Numbered from the stretch's first letter, positions 7,826-18,451 are shown. The stretch: 64,000 nucleotides of DNA from Texcoconibacillus texcoconensis (GCF_014202575.1 NZ_JACHHB010000001.1:370825-434824); one strand, 5' to 3'. Translations and numbers: made by a program. The notes: generated from the sequence alone by a model not told the origin.

Positions 7826-8122
7826 GCGAGTTTCTTTCTGATCGAACGGTATCTTGAGTGACACAGATTCAAAACGTAGGTTTCTTTTATCTTTTAACTG
7901 AAAGCGATTCTTGTCCCTTGATTCTGAAATTAATTCGCCATACTCAATTAAAATTTGAGCCATTAACTGAGCAAAACTTTCTCGTAAAGCTTGAAAGGTA
8001 ATTTATTCTAACTCTTCTCCCACAAACATTTTACTCATACCGAGGGTTATGGGTCATAAAAAAGTTGTTACTTGAACACTAGTTGAAAAAGAATCCTTTT
8101 TTCGAAGACAGTTTTTCACAAA
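7826..8122. other. Gene-free stretch
   Basis: No coding frame with a ribosome site is visible. A 14-base direct repeat TTCTTTTATCTTTT at 7882-7895 copies one at 7582-7595, exactly 300 bases apart, bracketing the interspersed repeat. Nothing else is recognisable. Confidence 0.4.
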
Positions 8123-8123
8123 A

Positions 8124-8175
8124 AAACTGACTTAGAATAATGAGGTTAACCCCTCATCGATTCTAAATCAGTCCT
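8124..8175 (-). terminator. Terminator after the DUF3055-like gene
   Basis: On the minus strand CTGATTTAGAAT... and ATTCTAAGTCAG pair across an inner GATGAGGGG/CCTCATT stem and lead into seven T. Confidence 0.75.
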
Positions 8176-8185
8176 CCTCCAAAAC

Positions 8186-8476
8186 TTAGTATTGAGTTGC
8201 TAATGGCATACTTGGCAATCGTTCTTGAAAATATTTCGCTACACGAGTCGCTTCACCAAAATCATCAATGTGGAATGCTCGCTGAATTGCTTCGACGCTA
8301 TTTGCTTCGTCGGAACATAATAAGGTTGAACGACCTGTCTGCATGCAGACGACTAGAGGTTTTCCAAAGAACATGTTCGTAAAAACAATCCCAAAATCAT
8401 ATCGAGCAGTCTCTGTGCTCATTCCAACAAACTGGACATTCACATTTTCCATTTCCTCGTAAAGTTCTTCAAACAC
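8186..8476 (-). CDS. DUF3055/SAV0927-like small protein
   Basis: About 96 residues with the conserved core TARYDFGIVFTNMFFGKPLV and VCMQTGRSTLLCSDE. This resembles the small DUF3055/SAV0927 group of Bacillales cytoplasmic proteins of unknown function. The start is uncertain. An AAAGGGGTGA site overlaps GTG-ATG codons at 8485 and 8482, and the GTG at 8476 has ideal spacing, giving a protein that begins with FEELYEEMENV. It is followed by a strong terminator and is probably monocistronic or cotranscribed with the gene to its right. Confidence 0.7.
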   Translation of the reverse strand: MFEELYEEMENVNVQFVGMSTETARYDFGIVFTNMFFGKPLVVCMQTGRSTLLCSDEANSVEAIQRAFHIDDFGEATRVAKYFQERLPSMPLATQY

Positions 8477-8528
8477 GTTCATCACCCCTTTTCTTGATGT
8501 TTAAAAGGTATACCCGTTCAAATCGCTT

Positions 8529-9122
8529 TTAAAACTTCTTTCTTAGAGCTTTAGATTTTTTTTCAATAAAACGAGTCACTTCTTGAAAAAATGACCGGTC
8601 ATCGTCACAAATGCTCGGCCCTTGTTTATTTACATATAATACGAAAATATATTGCAGATGATGCCCGTGATAAATAGGTAAATAAACGACTTGATGTTCT
8701 TTTTCGTTGCGAACTTCAATGTCCCCTCTTATAGCGTGTAAACTTAGGCAACCTTCTCCAAAGCGTTCATAATTCATTAAATATCCCATTGACTCATCTT
8801 GTGGAAGCAGATTTTCAAACGCGACCTCACCAACTTGAAACACGTGAACCAAAAACCATTTTTTACTTTCCTCAAACATTGTTCGTGCTACACTTTTGAT
8901 AAAAATTTCTTCACTATTTGCATAATCAAATGCTAAACCGACCTGTAAGCGAAGGTGGTCAAAACAGTCCATTTTATTGATCGCATTCACAGTATCGACT
9001 CCTTTATGTAGAAACATCACCCCATACACTTTAGCATAATCAACACAAAAAACATGTCGAAAACCGTCAACGATCTTATGTTGGTATAAACAGATTTTTA
9101 AATGGATTAATTTCAGTTTCAA
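8529..9122 (-). CDS. Hypothetical protein, unclear start
   Basis: The open frame of up to 197 codons has no family I recognise. The alternation of hydrophobic strands with the segment HHLQYIFVLYVNKQG, and a C-terminal helix rich in Lys and Arg, would suit a small alpha/beta sensor-like domain (GAF or PAS type), but no motif proves it. The first possible start (TTG at 9122) comes right after the T-run of the upstream terminator and lacks a ribosome site. The true start may lie inside the frame, or the gene may be truncated. Confidence 0.5.
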   Translation of the reverse strand: MKLKLIHLKICLYQHKIVDGFRHVFCVDYAKVYGVMFLHKGVDTVNAINKMDCFDHLRLQVGLAFDYANSEEIFIKSVARTMFEESKKWFLVHVFQVGEVAFENLLPQDESMGYLMNYERFGEGCLSLHAIRGDIEVRNEKEHQVVYLPIYHGHHLQYIFVLYVNKQGPSICDDDRSFFQEVTRFIEKKSKALRKKF

Positions 9123-9123
9123 A

Positions 9124-9152
9124 CTAAAAAAGAACCGAACATCGGCTCTTTT
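9124..9152 (-). terminator. Terminator after the polysaccharide deacetylase gene
   Basis: AAAGAGCCGATG and GTTCGGTTCTTTTT on the minus strand form a GAGCCGA/TCGGTTC stem with a U-run. Confidence 0.75.
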
Positions 9153-9177
9153 TCACCATCCTTTACCATGTTACCTT

Positions 9178-10050
9178 TTAAGAATTTTCTTCGCTGTCTT
9201 GAATCGTTTCAGGATCTACAAATGAATATCCCTTTTCTTTTAACCCTTCGATAATATCCGGCAAAGCTTCAAGTGTCCACTCACGGTCATGCATAAGTAA
9301 ATTCGCACCGGTAATTAGCAATTCTGTTTCAACCATTTTGCTTGCAAGAGCATCGGCTTCCATATACTCTTCAAAATAATCGTATCCATACGTCCAATTC
9401 ATCCTCTGCATCCCTTCTTCTTTAACGACTTCATTCGACGTATCAGTATTGGCACCAAAGGGAGCACGGAAAAACCTTGGCCGTTCCCCAATAATATCTT
9501 CAATTTTATCATTGAGGTTAACGATTTCTTTGCGTTGTTCTTTGCTAGATAAACCATCTTGATCAAGGTTGGCGTGTGTCATCGTATGATTACCAATTTC
9601 AAAACCCATCTCATGTAGAGATTTTAACTCTTTCTCCCCTTCTTCATCATTGATAAAATGTCCATTAATAAAGAAAATGGCCGGTGCGTCGTATTCTTTT
9701 AGGACTTCAGCCATCTCCACTGCATAATTGTCAGGCGCATCATCAATTGTCAATAAGACGACTTCTTCATCTGCTTCATCAATAGGCACTATCCTTGCTT
9801 GATCTGTCAATTCATACAACCGTTCTTTCTCCTCTTTTTCGTCGGGCTCTTCTTCAGATTCTTCTTTTCCTTGCTCATTGTCATTCTCTTCAACTTTGGA
9901 TGTTTCATCTCTATGTTCCTCTTCTACTTCCTTCTCAGCGATCGTGTCATTCTCTTGATTGTTTTCATTCATTCCACTTTCACCATCAGAACACGCTCCT
10001 AAAAGCAAAACAACCAAAAACAAAGACAACAAATAATGCATCCTATTCAT
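9178..10050 (-). CDS. Polysaccharide deacetylase lipoprotein (NodB domain)
   Basis: A 290-residue exported protein. Residues 1-20 form a lipoprotein signal peptide with lipobox LLGAC. A strongly acidic Glu/Asp-rich linker follows (about 25-75), then a NodB-type carbohydrate esterase 4 domain. Motif 1 is LTIDDAP (TFDDGP in the canonical form, both Asp kept), motif 2 is NHTMTH with the two metal-binding His, and motif 3 is RAPFGA. LLMHDREWT supplies the late His motif. It should deacetylate peptidoglycan or another N-acetylglucosamine polymer outside the membrane. The ATG follows AAAGGTGAG. Confidence 0.88.
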   Translation of the reverse strand: MNRMHYLLSLFLVVLLLGACSDGESGMNENNQENDTIAEKEVEEEHRDETSKVEENDNEQGKEESEEEPDEKEEKERLYELTDQARIVPIDEADEEVVLLTIDDAPDNYAVEMAEVLKEYDAPAIFFINGHFINDEEGEKELKSLHEMGFEIGNHTMTHANLDQDGLSSKEQRKEIVNLNDKIEDIIGERPRFFRAPFGANTDTSNEVVKEEGMQRMNWTYGYDYFEEYMEADALASKMVETELLITGANLLMHDREWTLEALPDIIEGLKEKGYSFVDPETIQDSEENS

Positions 10051-10273
10051 TTAAATCTCACCTTTCTTATTTCCTTGAGTATTTTATCATATTTTCTTTT
10101 TACCTCGCACATTACATCTGAAACTAACCAACTATGACTTCACTAATTTTACATGCATGGTAAATGAGTAAGAGTACATACTGAATATATGGATCTTTCA
10201 CATCAAAGAAAACGCCATACACAATTTCCCATTTCGAAAAGTGACATAGACTATTTAGTGTCTTTTATTGAGA

Positions 10274-10301
10274 TTGAGTTAAGAATATGTTACCGTATGA
10301 A
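10274..10301 (+). promoter_or_regulatory. Possible promoter of the BCCT transporter gene
   Basis: TTGAGT, 16 bases, then TATGAA. Placement about 70 bases before the preferred GTG start supports that start over an upstream codon at 10301. The match is only moderate. Confidence 0.35.
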
Positions 10302-10372
10302 TGTTGTTGCGTGTCGAAAAAAATGGAATCTTAACGTTTTACGTGAAGTTACATAAGAAAGGTGGCAAAAAC

Positions 10373-11890
10373 GTGAAAAAACTAACTCCTGTTTTTTTCA
10401 TTTCCGTTTTCATTGCCTTAGCATTTATTTTATGGGGCGTCTTCGCTCCTGGCAATCTTGAGGATACAACGGGAGCTATTCAAGGATTTTTGACCGAACA
10501 ATTTGGTTGGTTTTATTTATTAGCAGCAACAGGGTTTGTTGTGTTCGCCATCTTCCTGGTCTTTAGTCCAATCGGTCGGATTAAATTAGGAAAAGATGAC
10601 GATGAACCTGAATACAATTATTTAACATGGTTTTCATTCTTATTTACTGCTGGAATGGGAATCGGTCTTGTCTTTTGGGGTACAGCTGAACCTGTTATGC
10701 ACTTTTTTGACCCACCAACTGCAGAAAATATTCGTGGAGAAGATGATGCAGCAGCAGTAGCATTACGATATTCCTTTTTCCACTGGGGCATTCACCCGTG
10801 GGCAATTTATGCTGTCGTAGCACTAGCTTTAGCTTATTTTAAATTTCGCCGTAAATCAGCTGGAGTCCTTAGCGCAGCTTTTGAACCATTGCTTGGTGAC
10901 CGTATACATGGTGGCATCGGTACAACGATAAATGTCATTGTTGTATTTGCTACTGTTTTTGGTGTTGCCACTTCTCTTGGCTTTGGTGCCATGCAAGTAG
11001 GCGGCGGTTTAGGCTATATGTTTGAAGGTTTAGAAAACACGTTGACAACACAGATGATCATCATTGTGATCATTACGATTCTTTACATGATCTCAGCACA
11101 AACAGGATTAAACGTCGGTATTAAAATTTTAAGTAAAGCTAATATTTACCTTGCAGCTATTCTCATGTTATTTATGCTTTTCTCAGGTCCGACAAACTAC
11201 ATTATGAATGCTTTCACCCAGACCCTTGGAAGCTACGCACAAAACCTTATTGGCATGAGTTTTCGTCTTGACTCATTCAGTCTCGACACTGGTTGGTACG
11301 AAGGCTGGACGATCTTTTATTGGGCATGGTGGATCGCTTGGGCACCATTTGTCGGAACATTTATCGCTCGTGTTTCCAAAGGGCGCACGATTAGAGAATT
11401 TATACTAGGTGTCATTGCTGTTCCAACCATTTTCGCTGGCCTCTGGTTCTCCGCTTTTGGTGGAACTGCTATTCATTTGGAGCGTGAATTGGGTACAAAC
11501 ATTCATGGTGTTATTGGTGAGGTCGGTGAGGAAGTGGCGCTCTTCGAATTGCTACAGCACTTCCATCCGCTAGGTACAATTATGTCAGGAATTGCGATCT
11601 TACTTATTGCATCTTTCTTTATTACATCGGCTGACTCTGCCACATTTGTTCTAGGTATGCAAACGACAAACGGGAGTCTACACCCACCTAACAGTGTGAA
11701 GTTTATTTGGGGGATTATTCAATCTTCAACAGCAGCCATTCTTATCATGTCTGGCGGACTTGAAGGGTTACAAACCGCAGCAATTATTGCTGCATTTCCT
11801 TTCACGATCATCATGATATTTATGATTATTAGCTTAATGAAAGCATTGCGAACAGAAAAAATCCCTCCAAGAAAACCACGAAAAGAATAA
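10373..11890 (+). CDS. BCCT-family glycine betaine/choline-type transporter
   Basis: A 505-residue, 12-helix sodium-coupled transporter of the betaine-choline-carnitine family, which imports osmoprotectants. Family signatures are clear: FFHWGIHPWAIYAVVALALA, the Gly-rich FGVATSLGFGAMQVGGGLGY, the Trp-rich YWAWWIAWAPFVGTFIARVS that forms the aromatic substrate box, and ITSADSATFVLGM near the end. Length and motifs resemble OpuD. The GTG at 10373 behind AAGGTGG is preferred; the alternative start adds 24 poor residues. It stands alone between its promoter region and a terminator. The exact substrate among betaine, choline and ectoine is not decided. Confidence 0.92.
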   Translation: MKKLTPVFFISVFIALAFILWGVFAPGNLEDTTGAIQGFLTEQFGWFYLLAATGFVVFAIFLVFSPIGRIKLGKDDDEPEYNYLTWFSFLFTAGMGIGLVFWGTAEPVMHFFDPPTAENIRGEDDAAAVALRYSFFHWGIHPWAIYAVVALALAYFKFRRKSAGVLSAAFEPLLGDRIHGGIGTTINVIVVFATVFGVATSLGFGAMQVGGGLGYMFEGLENTLTTQMIIIVIITILYMISAQTGLNVGIKILSKANIYLAAILMLFMLFSGPTNYIMNAFTQTLGSYAQNLIGMSFRLDSFSLDTGWYEGWTIFYWAWWIAWAPFVGTFIARVSKGRTIREFILGVIAVPTIFAGLWFSAFGGTAIHLERELGTNIHGVIGEVGEEVALFELLQHFHPLGTIMSGIAILLIASFFITSADSATFVLGMQTTNGSLHPPNSVKFIWGIIQSSTAAILIMSGGLEGLQTAAIIAAFPFTIIMIFMIISLMKALRTEKIPPRKPRKE

Positions 11891-11901
11891 ATATCATTTA
11901 G

Positions 11902-11930
11902 GGTGACTCTTCTCTGAGTCACCTTTTTTA
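11902..11930 (+). terminator. Terminator of the BCCT gene
   Basis: GGTGACTC and GAGTCACC pair perfectly around TTCTCT, followed by a T-run. Confidence 0.9.
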
Positions 11931-11939
11931 TTAAAAACG

Positions 11940-12290
11940 GATTTTTGTAACTCGGAGAAATGAACGTTGAGAACGCTAGGTCTGCTAAATGCAGTCACAT
12001 CCATTGATGGTTTTGTTCGATCTGGACATTGATTCTCTTATTCGCTAAAAAAAGCTGTTTTGAGGCTTTATGGACATGGGTTCCACTTTTTGCAAAAAAT
12101 CATCCTCATAACATGCAAAAGAGAGAATTAACGGAACAGACTTTCGCCTCAAAATGACGTATATGGCTGAAATAACGGAACGCATGTCCGAATCCAGACC
12201 CTACGATGCTTTTATCATCATTGTATTATAATCATTTCATTTATATAACAATTCTATAACGAAACCGTGATCTTCGTCTTTTCATGATAA
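11940..12290. other. Gene-free intergenic stretch with short repeated phrases
   Basis: No coding frame is supported. The phrase TAACGGAAC occurs at about 12129 and again at about 12174, where it continues CGCATGTCCGAATCC and forms an imperfect CGGA/TCCG dyad. A similar TGTCCGAA core builds the array at 53453-54120. Such phrases may be dispersed intergenic repeats. Confidence 0.35.
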
Positions 12291-12437
12291 ACTATGACTA
12301 ATAAAACATCATTGTGGCTGGCTAGAAGTTTGTACTATACTCTAACAGAAAGGGGAGAAGGCAGGAAAGTATTACTGACAATCGTTTTCAACTCTCGCCC
12401 ATACTATTTGTCACGTAAAAGCCCTTGCCGAAAGCCG

Positions 12438-12842
12438 ATGAAAAATTTATTCATTTTTTTTATCATCTCTCCGTTTATATTTAGTGATGGCTGCTTTCAT
12501 GAAGATGATATTTCACATGATTATCCATTTCTTAATGAGCAAGCTTCAGAAAAAGCAACAGTGCTTTTTTCACACGAGTATGACTTAGAAAAAGAAAACA
12601 ATTATTACGATGCACTGATCAACCTACAAAACAATTATCCCCATGAAATCCCTGAAGTTAACATCATCTCATCTTCTGAAGACAGACTAATTAACCATTT
12701 TCATATTGATACGTTCCCTACACTTCTTGTGCTCGACAGAGAAAATAAAGAAGCAAAAAGGATGGAAGGTGTTATTAAGACACAAACAATCATCAATGTA
12801 TTGAAGCAAGAATTTCAATTAGAAGACGAAAAAAGGAGCTAA
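12438..12842 (+). CDS. slp: Slp-like small lipoprotein with thioredoxin-fold C-terminus
   Basis: From the ATG at 12438 the product has 134 residues: MKNLFIFFIISPFIFSDGC, a signal peptide with a weak lipobox (Cys 19), then a soluble domain. The segment FPTLLVLDRENKEAKR looks like the cis-proline strand of a thioredoxin fold, but no CxxC is present. B. subtilis has slp, a small peptidoglycan-associated lipoprotein gene, beside pdhD, so position supports the name. The frame extends 48 codons further upstream, but that region has no signal sequence. The ribosome site at 12438 is weak, so the start is not certain. Confidence 0.6.
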   Translation: MKNLFIFFIISPFIFSDGCFHEDDISHDYPFLNEQASEKATVLFSHEYDLEKENNYYDALINLQNNYPHEIPEVNIISSSEDRLINHFHIDTFPTLLVLDRENKEAKRMEGVIKTQTIINVLKQEFQLEDEKRS

Positions 12843-12868
12843 CCTTTAACGGTGTTAGCTCCTTTTGT
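12831..12868. terminator. Bidirectional terminator between slp and pdhD
   Basis: AAAGGAGCTAAC and GTTAGCTCCTTTT form a 12-bp stem. The left arm includes the slp stop codon. Confidence 0.85.
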
Positions 12869-12873
12869 TTCGC

Positions 12874-14283
12874 TTATTTTACCATGTGAATTGGTAAACC
12901 TAATGCAACTTCTGCTGCTTCCATCGTAATTTCTCCAAGAGATGGGTGTGCATGGATTGTTAAAGCTAAATCTTCAGCTGTCATACCACTTTCGATCGCT
13001 ACACACGCTTCTGAGATCATATCAGAAGCATTTTTACCAGCAATTTGTACACCTAATACTAGACCATCATCTTTACGAGTGACCATCTTCATAAAGCCTT
13101 CAGAGTCATTAAGGGACAATGCACGACCATTTGCCGCAAATGGGAACTTCGAAGCAACATAATCGTAACCTTGTTCTTTCGCCTCTTCTTCAGTAAGACC
13201 AACGCTCGCTAATTCTGGACCAGAGAATACAACCGCAGGGATCGCTGTATAATCAATTGCTGAAGCTTCTCCAGAAATTGCTTCTGCCGCTACCTTACCT
13301 TCATAAGATGCTTTATGCGCTAATGGAAAACCTGGCACGATGTCACCAATTGCGTAAATGTTTTCAGCACTAGTGCGGCATTGGTCATCGATTTTCACAA
13401 GGCCTTTATCGTCAAGCTCGACACCTGCTTGCTCTAAGCCAAGTTCATCTGTGTTTGGCTTTCTACCTACAGTAACAAGTACGTAATCGGCTTCAACTTC
13501 TTGAGTTTCACCTTTTACTTCAAAGGTGACTTTTACGCCATTCTCTGTTTCTTCAACGCCTTTGGCCATCGCTTCAGTATGGATCGTTGCGTTATTTTTC
13601 TTCAAGCGCTTTGAAACAAGCTGACTCATTTGCTTTTCAAAACCAGATAAGATACGTTTCTCACCTTCTAGGATCGTCACTTCAGACCCTAGGTTTGAAT
13701 ATGCAGAACCTAGCTCAACGCCAATGTAACCGCCACCGATAACAACAAGTTTTTCCGGAACTTCCTCTAGCGCTAGTGCGCCTGTTGATGAAAGAACGCG
13801 GTCGCTCCACTTAAAGGTTGGTAACTCGATCGGGCGAGAACCTGTTGAAACGATACAGTTGTTAAACTTATATGTTTGTGAAGATTTTTCATCCATAATA
13901 CGTACAGTTGAATCATCAACAAAGAAAGCTTCACCTTGAACAATATCTACATTGTTACCTTTTAATAGACCTTCAACACCGCTTGTCAGTTGGTTAACAA
14001 CAGAGCCCTTCCACTCTTGAACCTTTCCGAAATCAAGATTTACTTCACCAACTGAGATACCCATATCAGCGGAATTGTTTGCATCGTGATAACGGTGACC
14101 CGCTTCGATAAGTGCTTTGGATGGGATACATCCTACGTTTAGACAAACACCACCTAAGGTTCCCTTATCAACGATCGTTACTTTTTGTCCTAGTTGTGCT
14201 GCTCGAATTGCAGCAACATATCCCCCTGGACCTGAACCAATGACGAGCGTATCGACTTCAACCGGAAAATCTCCTACTACCAT
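12874..14283 (-). CDS. pdhD: Dihydrolipoyl dehydrogenase, E3 of pyruvate dehydrogenase
   Basis: A 469-residue class I flavoprotein disulfide reductase. Visible parts are the FAD dinucleotide motif [17 protein letters not shown] near residue 16, the redox-active disulfide in [16 protein letters not shown], the NAD motif [17 protein letters not shown], and the catalytic HAHPSLGE near the C-terminus. It reoxidises dihydrolipoamide of the E2 subunit with NAD. It is the last gene of pdhABCD, four bases after pdhC, and may also serve the 2-oxoglutarate or branched-chain complexes. Confidence 0.97.
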   Translation of the reverse strand: MVVGDFPVEVDTLVIGSGPGGYVAAIRAAQLGQKVTIVDKGTLGGVCLNVGCIPSKALIEAGHRYHDANNSADMGISVGEVNLDFGKVQEWKGSVVNQLTSGVEGLLKGNNVDIVQGEAFFVDDSTVRIMDEKSSQTYKFNNCIVSTGSRPIELPTFKWSDRVLSSTGALALEEVPEKLVVIGGGYIGVELGSAYSNLGSEVTILEGEKRILSGFEKQMSQLVSKRLKKNNATIHTEAMAKGVEETENGVKVTFEVKGETQEVEADYVLVTVGRKPNTDELGLEQAGVELDDKGLVKIDDQCRTSAENIYAIGDIVPGFPLAHKASYEGKVAAEAISGEASAIDYTAIPAVVFSGPELASVGLTEEEAKEQGYDYVASKFPFAANGRALSLNDSEGFMKMVTRKDDGLVLGVQIAGKNASDMISEACVAIESGMTAEDLALTIHAHPSLGEITMEAAEVALGLPIHMVK

Positions 14284-14286
14284 AAA

Positions 14287-15576
14287 TTACGCCTCCATTA
14301 CTAATAATTGTGGGTCATGAAGCAAACGCTTCACGTGATTTAAAGCGTGTTGAGCTGTTGCCCCATCAATAATTCGATGGTCAAAGCTTAACGATAACGC
14401 TAAAACAGGAGCTACAACAACTTCACCATCACGAACAATAGCCTTTTCTTGAATTCGGCCCAATCCTAAGATGGCAACCTCTGGGTGGTTGATAACCGGT
14501 GTGAACCACTGACCACCAGCAGAACCAATGTTAGTAATCGTTGTAGAAGCACCTTTCATCTCATCAGCGCTTAGTGAACCATCACGAGCTTTTGTCGCCA
14601 ATTCATTAACTTCCGCTGAGATGTTGAAGATAGATTTGCGGTCTGCATTTTTAACAACAGGTACAAGAAGACCTTTGTCCGTATCTGCAGCAATACCTAC
14701 GTTAAAGTAATGCTTATACACAATTTCATCAGTAGCGTCATCAATAGAAGCATTTAGTGTTGGATATTCGCGCAACGCAGATGTTAATGCTTTGACAACG
14801 TAAGGTAAGTATGTCAACTTAATTCCTTTTTCCTCTGCTACTGGTTTAAATTGTTTACGGTGGCTCACTAAAGCAGTGACGTCAATTTCATCCATTAGTG
14901 TAACATGAGGTGCGGTCTGTTTGGAATTAACCATTGCTTTTGAAATGGCTTTTCGGATACCAGACATTTTTTCACGTGTTTCAAGTTCTTCATTTGCTGG
15001 AACATAAGCTTGAGGTGCCTTTTGTTCACTAGTTTCTTCTGGCGTTTCAGCTGTTTCAGCTTCAGCTGTCGTCCCTTCTTTTCCGAAGTTGTCGATATCT
15101 TCTTTTAATACACGACCATTATCTCCGCTACCACTCACTTTACGAATATCGATGCCTTTTTCACGTGCGTATTTACGGACAGAAGGCATTGCGATCACAC
15201 GACGATTCTCGTCAACCTCTGTAGTATCTACAGGTTCAGTTTTCGCAGGCTCTTCTTCTTTTTCTGCTGCTGGAGCTTCGTCTTGTTTCACATCTTCAGT
15301 TTCTTCCTCTTCTTCACCTTCTTGGTGAATATCTTGATCTGTATCAAAAGTAATAATTACATCGCCTACAATCGCAGTCGTACCTTCATCTACGTGTAGC
15401 TTTTCAATTTTACCGTCTACTGGGCAAGGAATCTCCACAACAGCTTTGTCGTTTTGAACTTCACAAAGCACGTCATCTTCCTTGACTTCATCGCCTTCCT
15501 TAACATTCCATTGAACAATTTCACCTTCGTGAATACCTTCACCAATATCCGGGAGTTTAAAATCTTTTGATGCCAC
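14287..15576 (-). CDS. pdhC: Dihydrolipoamide acetyltransferase, E2 of pyruvate dehydrogenase
   Basis: About 429 residues in three parts. An N-terminal lipoyl domain carries the modified lysine in DKAVVEIP. A peripheral subunit-binding domain ([20 protein letters not shown]) follows an acidic, Ala/Glu-rich linker. The acetyltransferase core ends in [11 protein letters not shown] with the catalytic His. A single lipoyl domain is usual for Bacillus. The GTG at 15576, eight bases after GGAGG, starts the protein at [14 protein letters not shown], like its homologues; the upstream ATG is less likely. Confidence 0.96.
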   Translation of the reverse strand: MASKDFKLPDIGEGIHEGEIVQWNVKEGDEVKEDDVLCEVQNDKAVVEIPCPVDGKIEKLHVDEGTTAIVGDVIITFDTDQDIHQEGEEEEETEDVKQDEAPAAEKEEEPAKTEPVDTTEVDENRRVIAMPSVRKYAREKGIDIRKVSGSGDNGRVLKEDIDNFGKEGTTAEAETAETPEETSEQKAPQAYVPANEELETREKMSGIRKAISKAMVNSKQTAPHVTLMDEIDVTALVSHRKQFKPVAEEKGIKLTYLPYVVKALTSALREYPTLNASIDDATDEIVYKHYFNVGIAADTDKGLLVPVVKNADRKSIFNISAEVNELATKARDGSLSADEMKGASTTITNIGSAGGQWFTPVINHPEVAILGLGRIQEKAIVRDGEVVVAPVLALSLSFDHRIIDGATAQHALNHVKRLLHDPQLLVMEA

Positions 15577-15603
15577 TATTAACGCCTCCATTTCTACGTT
15601 CAT

Positions 15604-15725
15604 GATTAAATTAAGAACGTAAATATTCGTAGTGTCTGTTCAAAAGGAGCACAGTAACGTATCATCTCGATACTCCTTTGCCCCTTTTAAACGACGTTGT
15701 TTCTTAAATAAGTGTTCGTTTTAAA
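15604..15725 (-). other. pdhB-pdhC intergenic region with a hairpin
   Basis: The pdhB-pdhC gap is 149 bases, whereas the other pdh genes are almost abutting. On the minus strand AAAGGAGTA and TGCTCCTTTT pair around an inner ATCGAGATGAT segment. This could be an RNA-processing or partial termination site that sets E2/E3 against E1 levels, or it may contain an internal promoter. Confidence 0.4.
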
Positions 15726-16703
15726 TTAAAATTCTAGTACTTGCTTTGCTTTTTCAACAACATCTTTATAATCCGGCAACCATACGTCCTCTGCTGCTGC
15801 GAATGGGAACACAGTATCCGGTGCTGTCACACGAACTACTGGCGCTTCCAAACTTAGGATCGCGCGGTCATTAATTTCAGCGACAACATTCGCTGCGACA
15901 CCCGCTTGTTTTTGCGCTTCTTGTACGACGATTGCACGGTTTGTTTTCTCTACGGAATTGATGATCGTATCAACATCTAGTGGACTTACAGTACGCAAGT
16001 CAATGACTTCAGCGTCATAGCCTTCTTTTTCTAATTGCTCAGCTGCTTTTAGTGATGTATGAACCATTGCACCGTAAGTAACAATTGTTAAGTCTTTACC
16101 TTCACGTTTTACGTCTGCTTTTCCTAAAGGAATAGTATACTCTTCTTCAGGAACTTCTTCACGGAAAGAACGGTATAACTTCATATGCTCAAGATATACG
16201 ACCGGGTCGTTATCACGAATTGCTGAGATTAATAATCCTTTTGCATCGTAAGGCGTAGACGGAATAACAACATGAACCCCAGGTGACTGCGCCATTAAAC
16301 CTTCTAAGCTATCTGCGTGAAGTTCTGGTGTTTTTACACCTCCGCCAAATGGGGAACGAATCGTCACAGGTGAATGGTAGTGACCACCTGAGCGATAACG
16401 CATACGTGCCATTTGTGCAACAACTGCGTCCATCGTTTCAAAAACGAAACCAAAGAATTGGATCTCCATTACTGGACGAAAACCAGTCACACTAAGTCCT
16501 GCGGACATACCACCAATACCTGATTCAGCAAGGGGTGTGTCAAATACTCGCTCTTCTCCGAATTCTTGTTGTAACCCCTCTGTTGCACGGAAGACGCCTC
16601 CGTTTTGACCAACGTCTTCTCCAAAAACAAGCACATTCTCGTCATTTTTTAATTCATTTCGCATCGCATCCGTGATTGCTTGAATCATTGTCATCTGCGC
16701 CAT
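15726..16703 (-). CDS. pdhB: Pyruvate dehydrogenase E1 beta subunit
   Basis: A 325-residue transketolase-like protein beginning [18 protein letters not shown], with [18 protein letters not shown] and the C-terminal transketolase domain. It pairs with PdhA as an alpha2beta2 tetramer for thiamine-diphosphate-dependent decarboxylation of pyruvate and reductive acetylation of E2. Only three bases separate it from pdhA, so translation is probably coupled. Length is as in B. subtilis. Confidence 0.97.
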   Translation of the reverse strand: MAQMTMIQAITDAMRNELKNDENVLVFGEDVGQNGGVFRATEGLQQEFGEERVFDTPLAESGIGGMSAGLSVTGFRPVMEIQFFGFVFETMDAVVAQMARMRYRSGGHYHSPVTIRSPFGGGVKTPELHADSLEGLMAQSPGVHVVIPSTPYDAKGLLISAIRDNDPVVYLEHMKLYRSFREEVPEEEYTIPLGKADVKREGKDLTIVTYGAMVHTSLKAAEQLEKEGYDAEVIDLRTVSPLDVDTIINSVEKTNRAIVVQEAQKQAGVAANVVAEINDRAILSLEAPVVRVTAPDTVFPFAAAEDVWLPDYKDVVEKAKQVLEF

Positions 16704-16706
16704 AGC

Positions 16707-17813
<1,107 letters not shown>

Positions 17814-17904
17814 CTAAATTGTCGAAGGAAAGCCTTATATTTGGCTTCAGCGATGATTCAAACATCTACAGGATCTACACAGTTAGAATACCCTGATTGA
17901 TAAA

Positions 17905-17915
17905 TTTACATGATC
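17905..17915 (+). repeat. Direct repeat in the pdhA leader, right copy at 18056-18066
   Basis: TTTACATGATC occurs here and at 18056-18066. Both copies are followed by CTAAATCG and CAA (with five extra bases in the right copy). One lies inside the transcribed leader and the other upstream of the promoter, as expected for operator pairs. Confidence 0.4.
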
Positions 17916-17969
17916 TAAATCGACAAGTTTCATCAACAATTGTTATATACCCTGTAATGTTTCAGTTTA

Positions 17970-17998
17970 ATCATATCGCTTTAAAAACTTTTTTTCAA
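17970..17998 (-). promoter_or_regulatory. Sigma-A promoter of the pdhABCD operon
   Basis: On the minus strand TTGAAA (17998-17993), a 17-base spacer, then TATGAT (17975-17970). The start of transcription would be near 17963, leaving a leader of about 170 bases with an AACAATTGTT palindrome. Confidence 0.65.
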
Positions 17999-18157
17999 AA
18001 ACTGTGCACCTAAAAATCGTTTTTTCAATGGTACACTTTTAACTTCTGAGTACAGTTTACATGATCATTCACTAAATCGTCAACGTTTTAAACTCCAATA
18101 AATCAACTTTCTCACAGTGGTGCAGTGTATATGCCAAGAAAACAACATTCGAAACTG

Positions 18158-18278
18158 TTATATATCTACTAACCAACTGTTATAATACTTAATTAAAAAC
18201 ATACACAATATTGGTCGGACATTTACAACGACATATAAATGAGCGCATGCCAAATGACATGCGCTCATTATTTTTTAG
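18158..18278 (+). ncRNA. Candidate small RNA with own promoter and terminator
   Basis: An extended -10 element TGTTATAAT (18178-18186), with a weak TTATAT at -35, faces the plus strand. About 45 bases downstream of the expected start lies a perfect 12-bp hairpin (18238-18249 with 18258-18269), followed by ATTTTTT. No gene on the plus strand lies upstream for this terminator to serve, so a transcript of about 85 bases is implied. It would be divergent from pdhA. A palindromic terminator for ykyA read-through is the alternative, but the U-run is on the plus side. Confidence 0.4.
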
Positions 18279-18451
18279 CTTGGAAAGCATCATTTTTTAA
18301 TTCGTTCAATCAATGATAGCTTCTTTTTTAAGGTTTTATTGTTGCTCATAAGTAGGAACGACACAGATAACCTACTAAATAACTGATAAATATGATGGTG
18401 TTCGCAGGAATCACCATTTTCAAATTTCATTTGCAGTTAAGCTGACGTAGT
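18279..18451. other. Non-coding stretch downstream of ykyA
   Basis: Contains a weak ATGGTG/CACCAT hairpin near 18392-18418 that could end the ykyA transcript. Nothing else is recognisable. Confidence 0.35.
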
